28,500 nucleotides of DNA from Neocallimastix lanati (nom. inval.) (GCA_016946835.1 JACVTC010000022.1:845001-873500); one strand, 5' to 3'. Positions 1 through 10,550 are shown, counted from the first letter of the stretch. Notes: generated by a model from the letters alone, not told the origin. Translations and numbers: made by a program.

Positions 1-1915
1 AAGTACATATTTAATAAAATAAAATAAAATAAATAGTAGAATATGAATATAAAGTACATATTTAATAAAATAAAATAAAATAAAATAAATAGTAGAATAT
101 GAATATAAAGTACATATTTAATAAAATAAATAAATAGTAGAATATGAATATAAAGTACATATTTAATAAAATAAAATAAATAGTAGAATGTGAATATAAA
201 GTACATATTTAATAAAATAAAATAAATAGTAGAATATGAATATAAAGTACATATTTAATAAAATAAAATAAATAGTAGAATGTGAATATAAAGTACATAT
301 TTAATAAAATAAAATAAAATAAAATAAAATTAAATAAAATAAAATAAATAGTGAAGTAATATAAAAGAATAAAGCATTAATAAAAATAAAATAAAATAAA
401 ATAAAATAAAATAAAATAAAATAAAATAGAATAAAATAAATAGTAGAATATGAATATAAAGTACATATTTAATAAAATAAAATAAAATAAATAGTAGAAT
501 ATGAATATAAAGTACATATTTAATAAAATAAAATAAATAGTAGAATGTGAATATAAAGTACATATTTAATAAAATAAAATAAAATAAAATAAAATTAAAT
601 AAAATAAAATAAATAGTGAAGTAATATAAAAGAATAAAGCATTAATAAAAATAAAATAAAATAAAATAAAATAAAATAAAATAAAATAAAATAAATAGTA
701 GAATATGAATATAAAGTACATATTTAATAAAATAAAATAAATGGTAGAATGTGAATATAAAGTACATATTTAATAAAATAAAATAAAATAAAATAAAATA
801 AAATTAAATAAAATAAAATAAATAGTGAAGTAATATAAAAGAATAAAGCATTAATAAAAATAAAATATAATAAAATAAAATAAAATAAATTTAAAATAAA
901 ATAAAATAAAATAAATAATGAAGTAATATAAAAGAATAAAGTATTAATAAAAATAAAATAAAATAAAATAAAATAAATAGTAGAATATTAAAAATAAAGT
1001 ACAGATTGAATAAAATAAAATAAAATAAAATAAAATAAAATAAAATAAATAATGAAGTAATATAAAAGAATAAAGCATTAATAAAAATAAAATAAAATAA
1101 AATAAAATAAAATAAAATAAAATAAAATAAAATTAAATAAAATTAAATAAAATAAAATAAATAGTGAAGTAATATAAAAGAATAAAGTATTAATAAAAAT
1201 AAAATAAAATAAAATAAAATAAAATAAAATAAATAATGAAGTAATATAAAAGAATAAAGTATTAATAAAAATAAAATAAAATAAAATAAATAGTAGAATA
1301 TTAAAAATAAAGTACAGATTGAATAAAATAAAATAAAATAAATAGTAGAATATTAAAAATAAAGTACAGATTGAATAAAATAAAATAAAATAAAATAAAT
1401 AATGAAGTAATATAAAAGAATAAAGCATTAATAAAAATAAAATAAAATAAAATAAAATAAAATAAAATAAAATAAAATAAAATAAAATAAAATAAAATTA
1501 AATAAAATAAAATAAATAGTGAAGTAATATAAAAGAATAAAGTATTAATAAAAATAAAATAAAATAAAATAAAATAAATAGTAGAATATTAAAAATAAAG
1601 TACAGATTGAATAAAATAAAATAAAATAAAATAAAATAAAATAAAATAAAATAAATAATGAAGTAATATAAAAGAATAAAGTATTAATAAAAATAAAATA
1701 AAATAAAATAAAATAAATAGTAGAATATTAAAAATAAAGTACAGATTGAATAAAATAAAATAAAATAAAATAAAATAAAATAAAATAAATAATGAAGTAA
1801 TATAAAAGAATAAAGTATTAATAAAAATAAAATAAAATAAAATAAAATAAATAGTAGAATATTAAAAATAAAGTACAGATTGAATAAAATAAAATAAAAT
1901 AAAATAAAATAAATA
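1..1915. repeat. Higher-order AT minisatellite array
   Basis: The stretch is built from AAAAT pentamers interrupted by three recurring spacers of about 20-25 bp. Spacer 1 contains gtagaatatgaatataaagt (about eleven copies, mostly in 1-780). Spacer 2 contains gaagtaatataaaagaataa (about eleven copies, 350-1800). Spacer 3 contains gtagaatattaaaaataaag (about six copies, 970-1870). Blocks of spacer plus pentamers are themselves duplicated; for example the arrangement around 300-430 recurs at about 560-690 and 775-880. Open frames on the minus strand here exist only because the repeat lacks stops in that frame. I see no gene. A related array lies near 28005-28200. Confidence 0.95.
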
Positions 1916-2369
1916 TCTATTATTAATTTTTATTAAAGAATATTAAAGATCAATGTTTTCGAAATGAAAAATTTTTACATTTTTATTATATTCAATTAAT
2001 GATGTAGTTTAATATTATTGGTAGTTAATAATCTCATTAAATATAAATTTTTGCTTTCTAACATATATAATTAAATAAAACATTTTATTTTTAAAAATAA
2101 ATTGTCTTTAATATTCTTTAATAAAAAAAAATAATAAATATTTATTTTATTATATATACTTGTACTTTTATAATATTACATTTAATATTTATTTTATTTT
2201 ATATACTTGTACTTATATTATTACATTCTTTATTTATTTATTTATTTATTTATTTATTTTACAAATAATTGAAAAACTAATTTTTCAAAATTAATATTAC
2301 GAATAATATTGGATAATTAATATAATAATTATAATTATATAATTAAAAAATATTTATAAAAATATAGAA
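1916..2369. other. AT-rich upstream region of the MULE-like ORF
   Basis: This is noncoding AT-rich DNA between the minisatellite and the transposase ORF. It contains a short (TTTA)n tract near 2230-2260 and a repeated segment of about 35 bp (tttatatacttgtacttnta-type) near 2150-2170 and 2195-2215. I did not find a convincing terminal inverted repeat matching the DNA downstream of the ORF. Confidence 0.6.
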
Positions 2370-3794
2370 ATGGAAGAAAATTTAATTATTGATATAAGTG
2401 AATCCAACAAAGGAAAAGAACAAATTATTATTAATAAAAAATATAAATTTAATTTTTCATATAAAAGAAAAGATAATTCCAAAGTGTATAAATGTACAGA
2501 ATATAAAAAATTAAATAAATGTAAATCTTTTATTATTTTAAATGATAAGAAAGAAATTTTAAAGTATAATAGTTCACATAATCATCCTGAAAATGAATAC
2601 GATGTATCCCTATCTATAATGAAACATAAAATTAAAGATGGAATTGAAAAAAGTTCAATTCCTTTTGGTATAAAAATAAAACCCCTATATAATAAAATTT
2701 CTAAAGAAATGGGACTTATATGTCCAGAATATAATTCAATTAAATCCCAAATATCAAGAAATTTAAATAAAAAACTACCATCCAATGTAACAACATTTGC
2801 TGAAATTCCAAGTGAATCTGAATATTATAAAACAAAGCGAGGTGAAAATTTTATGATATTCAAAAATTCTAATTTAATAATTTTTCAATCCCCTTTTCAA
2901 GCAAAATTATTTAGGGAATATAATGATGATATATTTGTTGATGGTACATTTTTTATCACCCCTAAATTTAGTTATCAAGTATTTATTACAAGAACTTATG
3001 CTAAAGAATTAGATAGTTTTTACACTACTTCTTTTGCAATATTAAAAAATAAAGAACAAGAAACATATAAAATGTTATTTGAAAAATTGAAAAAAAATGC
3101 TAATACATGTAACAATAATATTAGAATTGAACCAAAAAATTTGCATTGTGATTTTGAAAGGGCCATATCTAAAGCAGCAAAAACAATATTTCCTAATACA
3201 AATATTAAATATTGCATTTGGCATTATAAAAAATCACTAGAAATTAAAAAAAATAAATTATGCTATAATGAAGTAAAAAATAATAATAATATATTTATTT
3301 ATTATAAAGCTATTTCAAATTTACCATTTATAAATCCTGAATATATATTTGATATTTATGTTATAATTAAAATTAAATCCATTAAAAATAATTATTGTCA
3401 ATTTTTAAAATTTTTAGAATATTTTTATAAAACATATTTAATTGATTATGATATGAAAATTTGGAATTATTATAATAATATAGAACATATAACAAACAAT
3501 GCCTCAGAATCACTCAATAATTATTTAAATAATTTATTTCCAACAAAACCATCTTTTTATGAATTAATAGATAAATTAAATGAACTTGAACATTTATCAT
3601 ATTATGATTATCAAAGAAAAATAAGAGGAATTTGGAAAATAAAAAAAAGAGCAATAAATAAAGTTAATGAAATCAGTGTCTTAATTGAACGCTTCAAAAG
3701 TATTGAAGCCAAGTTAATTGATGCTAAATGTGATAGAAATAAAATTATTAATTTGTGGTTTGATTGTTTAACTAATTTAAATAATATAATATAA
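2370..3794 (+). CDS. MULE-type transposase-like protein with FLYWCH-like finger
   Basis: This intact, intronless 474-aa ORF resembles transposases of Mutator-like elements or host genes derived from them. Near the N-terminus is a FLYWCH/WRKY-GCM1-like zinc finger: C42, C51, H70 and H72 (motif SSHNHP), expected to bind DNA. The middle has the MULE core: D191 in VDGTF, D261 in HCDFERA and the C282-x2-H285 motif CIWH. A conserved-looking TNNASESLN segment with E380 follows and could hold the third acidic residue. The ATG follows an A-rich leader, and the coding DNA is as AT-rich as its surroundings. There is no frameshift or internal stop, so the ORF is recent or under selection. It could be an autonomous transposase or a domesticated one. 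Flanking terminal repeats were not identified, which leaves the element's borders unknown. The family call is from motif recognition only. Confidence 0.85.
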   Translation: MEENLIIDISESNKGKEQIIINKKYKFNFSYKRKDNSKVYKCTEYKKLNKCKSFIILNDKKEILKYNSSHNHPENEYDVSLSIMKHKIKDGIEKSSIPFGIKIKPLYNKISKEMGLICPEYNSIKSQISRNLNKKLPSNVTTFAEIPSESEYYKTKRGENFMIFKNSNLIIFQSPFQAKLFREYNDDIFVDGTFFITPKFSYQVFITRTYAKELDSFYTTSFAILKNKEQETYKMLFEKLKKNANTCNNNIRIEPKNLHCDFERAISKAAKTIFPNTNIKYCIWHYKKSLEIKKNKLCYNEVKNNNNIFIYYKAISNLPFINPEYIFDIYVIIKIKSIKNNYCQFLKFLEYFYKTYLIDYDMKIWNYYNNIEHITNNASESLNNYLNNLFPTKPSFYELIDKLNELEHLSYYDYQRKIRGIWKIKKRAINKVNEISVLIERFKSIEAKLIDAKCDRNKIINLWFDCLTNLNNII

Positions 3795-3827
3795 ATATTA
3801 CTTTATAATAAATAATTAAGAAATGAG

Positions 3828-3865
3828 GAATGACCAAATGAAATAATCAGAATTCTGTCATTCAA
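3828..3865. other. Small inverted repeat after the transposase ORF
   Basis: The arms gaatgac and gtcattc lie about 22 bases apart, 35-70 bp past the stop codon. The sequence between them is richer in G/C than its surroundings. It could be a 3'-end hairpin or part of an element terminus. No matching copy was seen upstream of the ORF. Confidence 0.4.
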
Positions 3866-4110
3866 TAATTTAATTTATAAAGCATATTAAATTTATACAG
3901 TTTTAATAAATATTCAAATACAATGTATAATTTATAGTTTTATCATTATAATTATTATTTCGTTTAATAATTTTTAAAAAAAAAAGAATTATTATTAATA
4001 AAATTTATATTTTTAATAACATTTGTAATTTTATATAATTCTTTTATTAATAAAATTTAAATAAAAAAATTATTATTATTAGTTTTATATTTTTAATAAC
4101 ATTTAAGTAA
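3866..4110. other. AT-rich spacer with short degenerate repeats
   Basis: This holds degenerate copies of the attattaataacatttatat-type motif that is organised into a clear tandem duplication just downstream. No gene is visible. Confidence 0.5.
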
Positions 4111-4381
4111 AAGAATTATTATTAATAGCATTTATATTTTTATGTGTTTTTTTTATTAATAACATTTAAGTAAAATAATTAATAATATTTATATTTTTAA
4201 TAACATTTAAATAAAAGAATTATTATTAATAACATTTATATTTTTAATAGCATTTAAATAAAAGAAGAATTATTATTAATAACATTTATATTTTTATGTG
4301 TTTTTTTTATTAATAACATTTAAGTAAAATAATTAATAATATTTATATTTTTAATAACATTTAAATAAAAGAATTATTATT
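4111..4381. repeat. Tandem duplication, 154-bp period
   Basis: A segment of about 117 bp starting at 4111 recurs at 4265 with almost no change (an agc/aac difference near the start is the visible one). Both copies contain atgtgttttttttattaata. The interval between them is made of the same short motif family, so the whole area is a nested simple repeat. Confidence 0.85.
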
Positions 4382-5460
4382 AAAAAAAAAGAATTAAAAT
4401 CATAAAATCTAACCATTATATGATTTATTTAATTATTCACTTAATAATTAATTTAAAAATTGAAATAACAAAATAATACAATAAAATAATATTATGTAGT
4501 ATAATATAGCTATAGCCACAAATTTATATATATCACGTGAAAAAAATTGGCGTAATGCAACTTCCCCAAATTTAATTTGTACTACATCATTCATTTATCA
4601 TACTCTATTAAATGATAATTAAGGTTGAGTTTACCCTATATACATATATAAATCTTATTTTTTATTTTATTTTATTTATATTTTTTTATGCATATATATT
4701 TTTTATTATTATATAAAGTATTAATATTATTATTAATATTATTATCTTGAATAAAATTATTTTTGTAACATCTTAAACATCTTCCAATATAATCTTTAAT
4801 ACTACTATAAATATAAAATAATAATTAATAGACTTTTTCATTTTTAGTATTTCCAATAATTTTATAGTCAAATATCTTTTTTTTTTTTTTTTTAATTTTT
4901 TGTATTATTATTTTTTTATTTTTTATTATTAAACAATCATATTCTTTTAATTATTTAAATTTAAATTTTAATTATTCATATTAAAATAATTATTTTTTAA
5001 ATATTATATTGTCAATGAATTTTTTTTTTAATTGTAAATTTATTTTATTTTTATCGAAAGATATCCTTTTATTCTAAAGCTTTTTTTTTTTTTTTTTTTT
5101 TTTTTTTACCAAAAATTCTCTTTTAAATTATCAATGAAATGAAGTATGAATTATTGCTAATAATATTAATAATAATAATATTATTATTATCATTATTTAT
5201 TATTATATTATTTTTTATTATATTATTTATTGTTATATTATTTAATATTATATTATTTAATATTATTATTATTTTAAAAAAACTATCCACTTTCTAATTA
5301 ATAAATTATTTTATATTATTATTACTATTATTAGTAAATTATTTGTAATGATTAATTGTAAACTTTATTTTTTTTTTTTAAAATTATTTTGTTAGTTAAA
5401 TGTTTTATCTTTTAATAACGGCCAATATCAAATAAATTAATAATAAGATAATTTTATATT
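4382..5460. other. AT-rich intergenic region without a recognisable gene
   Basis: The region is mostly poly-A/T and (AAT)/(ATT) tracts. The exception is about 4500-4640, which is more complex: it holds the palindromic hexamer CACGTG (4534-4539) and a short G/C-containing segment near 4548-4568. That could be a relict promoter, but I cannot assign it. Around 5160-5190 an (AAT)n run meets an (ATT)n run, making a small palindrome. No supported ORF. Confidence 0.5.
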
Positions 5461-5474
5461 AATAATTTTAAAAA

Positions 5475-5575
5475 TAAAATAATATAAAAATAATATAAAA
5501 TAATATAAAATAATATAAAATAATATAAAATAATATAAAATAATATAAAATAATATAAAATAAGATAAAATAAAA
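5475..5575. repeat. 10-bp tandem repeat (aaaataatat)n
   Basis: About eight or nine copies of the decamer aaaataatat run in a row and end in (AAAAT)-type sequence. It is a simple AT repeat. Confidence 0.85.
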
Positions 5576-6349
5576 TTAAGAAAAATAATAAATTTATTTA
5601 TATAAAAACATAAACTTTTTTAATTAGTAAATAAAAATATTAAAAATGAAATTTTTAATAAAACGTTGTATCATTCAATTTAAAACTAAAATGAAATTTA
5701 ATTTAAATTTTAATAATTTTTTATGTAGATCATGTATAAATATGAAATTATATGAAAGTATATTTTATAATTTAAAATTATTTAATGATTATTATTATTA
5801 TTATTTTTATTATTATTATTTTATTTATTTATTTTTTTTTTTTTTCATTTATGGATTTCATTACTATTTGTTATTATCTTCATTAATTTATGATTATTTT
5901 GGGTGAAAGTTTCTCATTTTAAAACAGATAATAATATATTTTATATTATATATAAATTTTTTAATTTTATTTTATTATAGCATTATATTTGAAACATTTT
6001 TTTAATTTTTTTAATTTTTTTATTAATTTTTATTCGTCATTTTATTATTTTTATCATTATTAGTATTATTACTTTTTTTCTAATAAATTATAAATTTAAT
6101 AAAAGAATTTTTTTATATAAAAAGAAAACAGCTCCCATTATTTTTTAAGATATTCAATTCAAAAAGAATAATAATTAATATATATTTGAATAAATATATA
6201 TTTTTTACATATATATAATTTGTAATAATAATAATTTTCGAAATATTTAAAAATTGGTTTGATAATTGATTTATCATAATTAATAGTAAAAAAGAAGATA
6301 ATTTTTTTTAATACACTTTTAGTTTTTTTTAATTTGTAAAAAAGAAAAT
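5576..6349. promoter_or_regulatory. Region upstream of the GH6 cellulase
   Basis: This is AT-rich DNA upstream of the cellulase start. It contains an 86-codon open frame (5646-5906) rich in Tyr/Phe that arises from TTA/TAT repeats and is not a convincing gene. The promoter must lie here, but I see no identifiable regulator site. The 5' leader immediately before the ATG is A-rich (aaaaaagaaaat), which favours initiation at 6350. Confidence 0.45.
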
Positions 6350-8861
6350 ATGAGATTTATACTTTTCGCTTCCATCCTTAGTGTTGGTCTTTTCAATTTT
6401 GCTAACGCAGCATGTGCTGGTTCATATGCTCAATGTGGAGGGTAATTAATAATAAAATAGCGGATAATTTTATTATAATATACTATTAAAAAAATTTTTG
6501 ATAGATATTAATAACTAAAAATTAAAAAAAAAAAAAAAAAATAAAATGAAATAAAATGAAGTATTGTATATAATTGAATAAAAATTAAAATATAAATAAA
6601 AAATAATTAAAAATAAAAAATAGAAATAACCAATAAATTGAATATAAAATTAATAATTTATTTTCTATTTTAATATTATATTATTTAATTATAGTAATAA
6701 TTTTTCAGGTGAAAAATGTTGTGAACAAGGTTTGAAATGTGTTGAATTTAATGAATGGTATTCACAATGCCTCCCAGATAATTCTGGAGCTCAAGGAAAT
6801 GCTGCTCCAGCTGCTAAGACTCTTCCAAATCAAAACCAAAATCAACCAGCTAAAACTCTTCCAAACTTAAACCAAAATCAACCAGCTAAAACTCTTCCAA
6901 ACTTAAACCAAAATCAACCAGCTAAAACTCTTCCAAACTTAAACCAAAATCAACCAGCTAAGACTCTTCCAAACTTAAACCAAAACCAACCAGCTAAGAC
7001 TCTTCCAAACTTAAACCAAAACCAACCAGCTAAGACTCTTCCAAACTTAAACCAAAATCAAAACCAACCAGCTAAGACTCTTCCAAACTTAAACCAAAAT
7101 CAAAATCAACCAGCTAAGACTCTTCCAAACTTAAACCAAAATCAAAATCAACCAGCTAAGACTCTTCCAAACTTAAACCAAAATCAAAATCAACCAACTA
7201 AGACTCTTCCAAACTTTAACCAAAACCAACCAGCTAAGACTCTTCCAAGCTTTAATCAAAACCAAAATCAACCAGCTAAGACTCTTCCAAGCTTTAATCA
7301 AAACCAAAATCAACCAGCTAAGACTCTTCCAAACTTAAACCAAAACCAAAATCAACCAGCTAAGACTCTTCCAAGCTTAAACCAAAACCAAAATCAACCA
7401 GCTAAGACTCTTCCAAGCTTTAACCAAAACCAAAATCAACCAGCTAAGACTCTTCCAAGCTTTAACCAAAACCAAAATCAACCAGCTAAGACTCTTCCAA
7501 GCTTTAACCAAAACCAAAATCAACCAGCTAAGACTCTTCCAAGCTTTAACCAAAACCAAAATCAACCAGCTAAGACTCTTCCAAGCTTTAACCAAAACCA
7601 AAATCAACCAGCTAAGACTCTTCCAAGCTTTAACCAAAACCAAAATCAACCAGCTAAGACTCTTCCAAGCTTTAACCAAAACCAAAATCAACCAGCTAAG
7701 ACTCTTCCAAACTTAAACCAAAACCAAAATCAACCAGCTAAGACTCTTCCAAACTTAAACCAAAACCAAAATCAACCAGCTAAGACTCTTCCAAGCTTTA
7801 ACCAAAACCAAAATCAACCAGCTAAAACTCTTCCTAACAGTGCTCCAGCTAAACAAACTTCAGCTCCAGCTCCAGCTAACAATAGTAACAGTGGAAACTT
7901 CTTCGATAATGAAATTTATGCCAATCCAAAATTCATTGAAGAAATTGATTCATCTATTTCTAAGTTAAGTGGTGATTTAAAGGGTAAGGCTGAAAAGGTT
8001 AAAAATGTGCCAACTGCTGTTTGGTTAGCTTGGGAAGGTGCTCCAGGAGAAGTTGCTCAACACCTTGAAGCCGCTGGCAGTAAGACTGTCGTATTCATTA
8101 TGTATATGATTCCAACTCGTGATTGTAACGCTAACGCCTCTGCTGGTGGTGCATCTAATCTTGAAACCTACAAGGGTTATGTCAATAGTATTTCTAACAC
8201 TATTAAGAAGTATCCTAACTCAAAGGTTGTTATGGTTCTTGAACCAGATACTCTTGGTAATCTTGTAACCGCCAATAGTGAAAATTGTAAAAATGTTCAT
8301 CAATTACATAAGGATGCTTTATCTTATGGTGTTAGTGTTTTCGGTAATATGAGTAATGTTAGTGTCTATCTTGATGCTGCTCATGGTGCTTGGTTAGGTA
8401 GCTCTACTGATAAAGTTGCTGCTGTTGTAAAGGAAATTTTAAGTAATGCTCAAAATGGAAAGATTCGTGGTTTAAGTACTAATGTTTCTAACTACCAACC
8501 AGTCGCTTCTGAATATCAATACCACCAAAAGCTTGCCTCTGCTCTTTCTGCTGTAGGTATTCAAAACATGCATTTCATTGTTGATACTGGTCGTAACGGT
8601 GCTGCTAGTTCAGGAACTTGGTGTAACTTAATTGGTACCGGCTTTGGTGAACGTCCAAAGGGTAGTCCAAGTCCAAGTATGCCATTATTAGATGCTTATA
8701 TGTGGCTTAAGACTCCAGGAGAAGCTGATGGTTCTTCTACTGGTTCTAGAGCTGATCCAGAGTGTGCTAAATCTAATTCACTTCAAGGAGCTCCAGATGC
8801 TGGTCAATGGTTCCATGATTACTTCGTACAATTATTAAAGAACGCTAAACCAGGATTTTAA
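6350..8861 (+). CDS. Secreted GH6 cellobiohydrolase-like cellulase: CBM1, giant repeat linker, GH6
   Basis: Exons 6350-6441 and 6695-8861 (253-bp GT-AG intron) encode 752 aa. Residues 1-20 are a signal peptide ending ANA. Residues 21-57 are a CBM1 with six cysteines (C22, C29, C39, C40, C46, C56) and aromatics Y26, W52 and Y53. The intron splits its CGG motif, and only the acceptor at 6694 gives the CBM1 consensus. A linker of 25-26 PAKTLP-NxNQ units follows. The GH6 domain starts near residue 430. It shows RDCNANASAG (D507, matching the D175 region of Trichoderma Cel6A), VLEPDTLGN (D549, the expected catalytic acid), DTGRNG, WCNLIGTGFGERP and GEADGSS (D709, matching D401). It ends with a typical WFHDYF...KNA tail. 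The role is release of cello-oligosaccharides from cellulose outside the cell. No fungal dockerin is present, so it is probably a free enzyme rather than a cellulosome part. Codons ending in C or G (AAG, AAC, TTC) are more frequent than in neighbouring genes, consistent with high expression. Endoglucanase versus cellobiohydrolase action cannot be settled from sequence alone. Confidence 0.95.
6805..7840 (+). repeat. In-frame 36/42-bp tandem repeat encoding the cellulase linker
   Basis: About 25 units each encode PAKTLP plus an N-rich tail, followed by a broken last unit. The first block has 36-bp units (tail NLNQNQ), then 42-bp units (tail NLNQNQNQ). A single PTKTLPNFNQNQ unit of 36 bp follows, then mostly 42-bp units with tail SFNQNQNQ, including seven identical ones in a row. 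The middle units are nearly identical at the DNA level, which points to recent unequal exchange or slippage that keeps the frame. The antisense strand is also open here only because of the period. Confidence 0.95.
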
Positions 8862-9289
8862 GTGAATTTTTTTTTTAAAAACAAGCTAAATTAAAATTAT
8901 TATTTTAAATTTTAATGCTATATATAAAATTTTATAAAATAAAAAGTGATTTCTTAATTTTAGATCTTAATTGAAATTAAAAACTATTTAATAATCTTTT
9001 TTTTTTAAATTTTTTTAAATAATTATTAATATGTAAATATTAGTAATTTGAAATTAAAAACTATTTAATAATCTTTTTTTTTAAATTTTTTTAAATAATT
9101 ATTAATATGTAAATATTAGTAATTTGTAATTAAAATTAAATAAAATTATTATATTTAAATAAAGTAAAATTATTAAATAATAATTTAAGTATTGTTTAAT
9201 TATTTAAATATTTTTTTTTTTTTTTTTTAAATTAGTTTAATAATTAAATATTTTATTATTATTATTATTATTATTAATTTCTATTAATA
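8862..9289. other. 3' flank of the cellulase with a 77-bp tandem duplication
   Basis: The 3' untranslated and intergenic DNA contains a direct duplication: the segment starting at 8971 recurs at 9048 with almost no difference, ending near 9124. The rest is poly-T and (ATT)n. No gene. Confidence 0.75.
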
Positions 9290-9580
9290 ATGGAAATAAT
9301 AATAAGAATAGTAATAATATTGTTAATAATAGTAGTAGTATTGATAGTAAAAAAAAAAAGAATTAATATTACTGAAAGTGAAAATAGGAAAATTTATACT
9401 ATTAATAATGGTGATAGTGGAAATAAGAATATCAATATTAACTATAGTGAAAATAATAGTGGTAGTACTAATTATGTAGTAAATAAGTCAATTGGTGAAA
9501 GTCGTGTTAATATGAGTAATTTTCTGAATAATGAGTATGGAAATATAAATGAGACGTGATACCGAGTATATAACTTCCTT
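9290..9580 (+). pseudogene. Asn/Ser-rich relic, fragment of a LINE-like C-terminal region
   Basis: This open stretch encodes an Asn/Ser/Glu-rich tail ending SNFLNNEYGNINET, then TGA at 9557-9559, then YRVYNFL. The same sequence, diverged, lies at about 12330-12620, where a stop (TAA) occupies the same codon and FLLGRRDAD follows. At the second locus this segment lies downstream of a retroelement zinc-knuckle relic, so I infer it is the low-complexity part of a non-LTR retrotransposon C-terminus. Here the homology to 12330 stops at about 9580, where a different retroelement fragment begins. The first 20 codons read as Ile/Val-rich only because of a frameshift around the poly-A run at 9350. It is not a functional gene. 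Confidence 0.55.
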
Positions 9581-10550
9581 CATAAGATTATCTTAACATT
9601 GAAAAGAAGGAAAAATGAAAAAATTATATCAAAAAGGAACTCAACGATTAGTGTTTATGCCTTATCTCGTGATTTTCAAGTACTTCCGATTGCTGGCTTT
9701 TGCACTTCTCTTCAAATAAAATACTTTTGTAAATGGAGAAATTCAAAATGTATAATTAAAGATATCATAAGCTATATCCCTTCCATGCCATGTTATTCTT
9801 GGTCGAAAAAATCACTGGTGCTCTACAAGAAAATTAAGAAAAAGAATATCACTAAATTCAAAGATATTATTGAATCATATTGGTCAGATGTTGATAAATT
9901 CCAAGGAATTAAGGGTACTAATTATGATAACTTCAAATTTAGAAATACCAGAAATTCATTCAAGCTCAGCCTTGAATATTCTCATTTAAGTTTAGGTTTT
10001 AACTGGATCTTAAGATTAAGAGCTGGTTACAAATACAGTACCACTATTGTAGTTAGAAAGTGGTAGAGTTTATGATGATTGTCCTAAATTCTGCCTTTGC
10101 TGTGGAAAAGATGATCAATCTTTTATCTATTGGATATTTGAATGTTCTACCTTTTCTTTATGTCGATGCAAATCTTTAGATTTAATCAATGATCTTTTCA
10201 TTTTATTTGCAAATAAAGTAAGGAATCTTTCCTTACTTCCTTCATATTCTAATATTTACATTTTATTTGCAAATAAAGTAAGGAATCTTTCCTTACTTCC
10301 TTCATATTCTAATATTTAAGAATATAAGTATTTCATATACAGGTATATTTATATATTCCTTCTTGGTGGAATTTTAATTTTAGATGAGCTACCATTCGAT
10401 ACTGGGGAACAGAGACATTTAAGTGAACAACTCCTAAAAAGTTCACAGGGGTCTACTATTCCGTATATTGTGGGGCTTGCGGAATATCTTACTAATATAA
10501 TACCGATCATCAGTAGCTCTCTTGAGTTACTTTTTGAAATGTTTAGCTAA
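9581..10550 (+). pseudogene. Dead LINE-like reverse transcriptase C-terminal fragment
   Basis: The frame ending at 10066 encodes a Lys/Trp-rich stretch (SRDFQVLPIAGF, then YSWSKKSL, ending RLRAGYKY). A one-base shift near 10050-10062 leads to the frame 10062-10550: RVYDDCPKFCLCCGKDD, WIFEC and finally FLLGGILILDELPFDTG to a natural stop at 10548-10550. The C-rich motif (cysteines at codons 10092, 10098, 10101 and 10143) followed by an LLGG motif matches the zinc-knuckle tail of non-LTR retrotransposon ORF2 proteins; this is family recognition, not a search. Defects: the frameshift, an in-frame 60-bp duplication, TAA at 10317-10319, and Tyr (10128) where a zinc-binding His is expected. The catalytic reverse transcriptase core is absent, so this is a 5'-truncated copy, as is usual for LINEs. 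Confidence 0.7.
10199..10318 (+). repeat. Perfect 60-bp tandem duplication in the LINE relic
   Basis: Bases 10199-10258 and 10259-10318 are identical. The 60-bp length keeps the reading frame and duplicates 20 codons (ILFANKVRNLSLLPSYSNI region). The first copy reads on through TAC, while the second is followed by TAA, so the stop looks like a later point change. Zero divergence suggests the duplication is recent. Confidence 0.97.

Noticed and set aside
330-1428. Minus-strand open frames of 77 and 116 codons
   Set aside because: They lie entirely in the AAAAT minisatellite and encode only Phe/Tyr/Leu/Ile repeats; no gene-like features.
1998-4591. 11-bp inverted match (aatgatgtagt at 1998-2008 and its complement at 4581-4591) as MULE terminal repeats
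   Set aside because: The match does not extend, the distances from the ORF are unequal, and such a match is easy to get by chance in AT-rich DNA.
5646-5906. 86-codon plus-strand frame with hydrophobic Tyr/Phe runs
   Set aside because: The composition follows TAT/TTA repeats. No domain or neighbour support was seen, and the first 30 codons alone are not enough to call a gene.
7377-7691. Antisense 104-codon periodic frame inside the cellulase linker
   Set aside because: It is the reverse complement of the 42-bp repeat and is open only because the period is a multiple of three.
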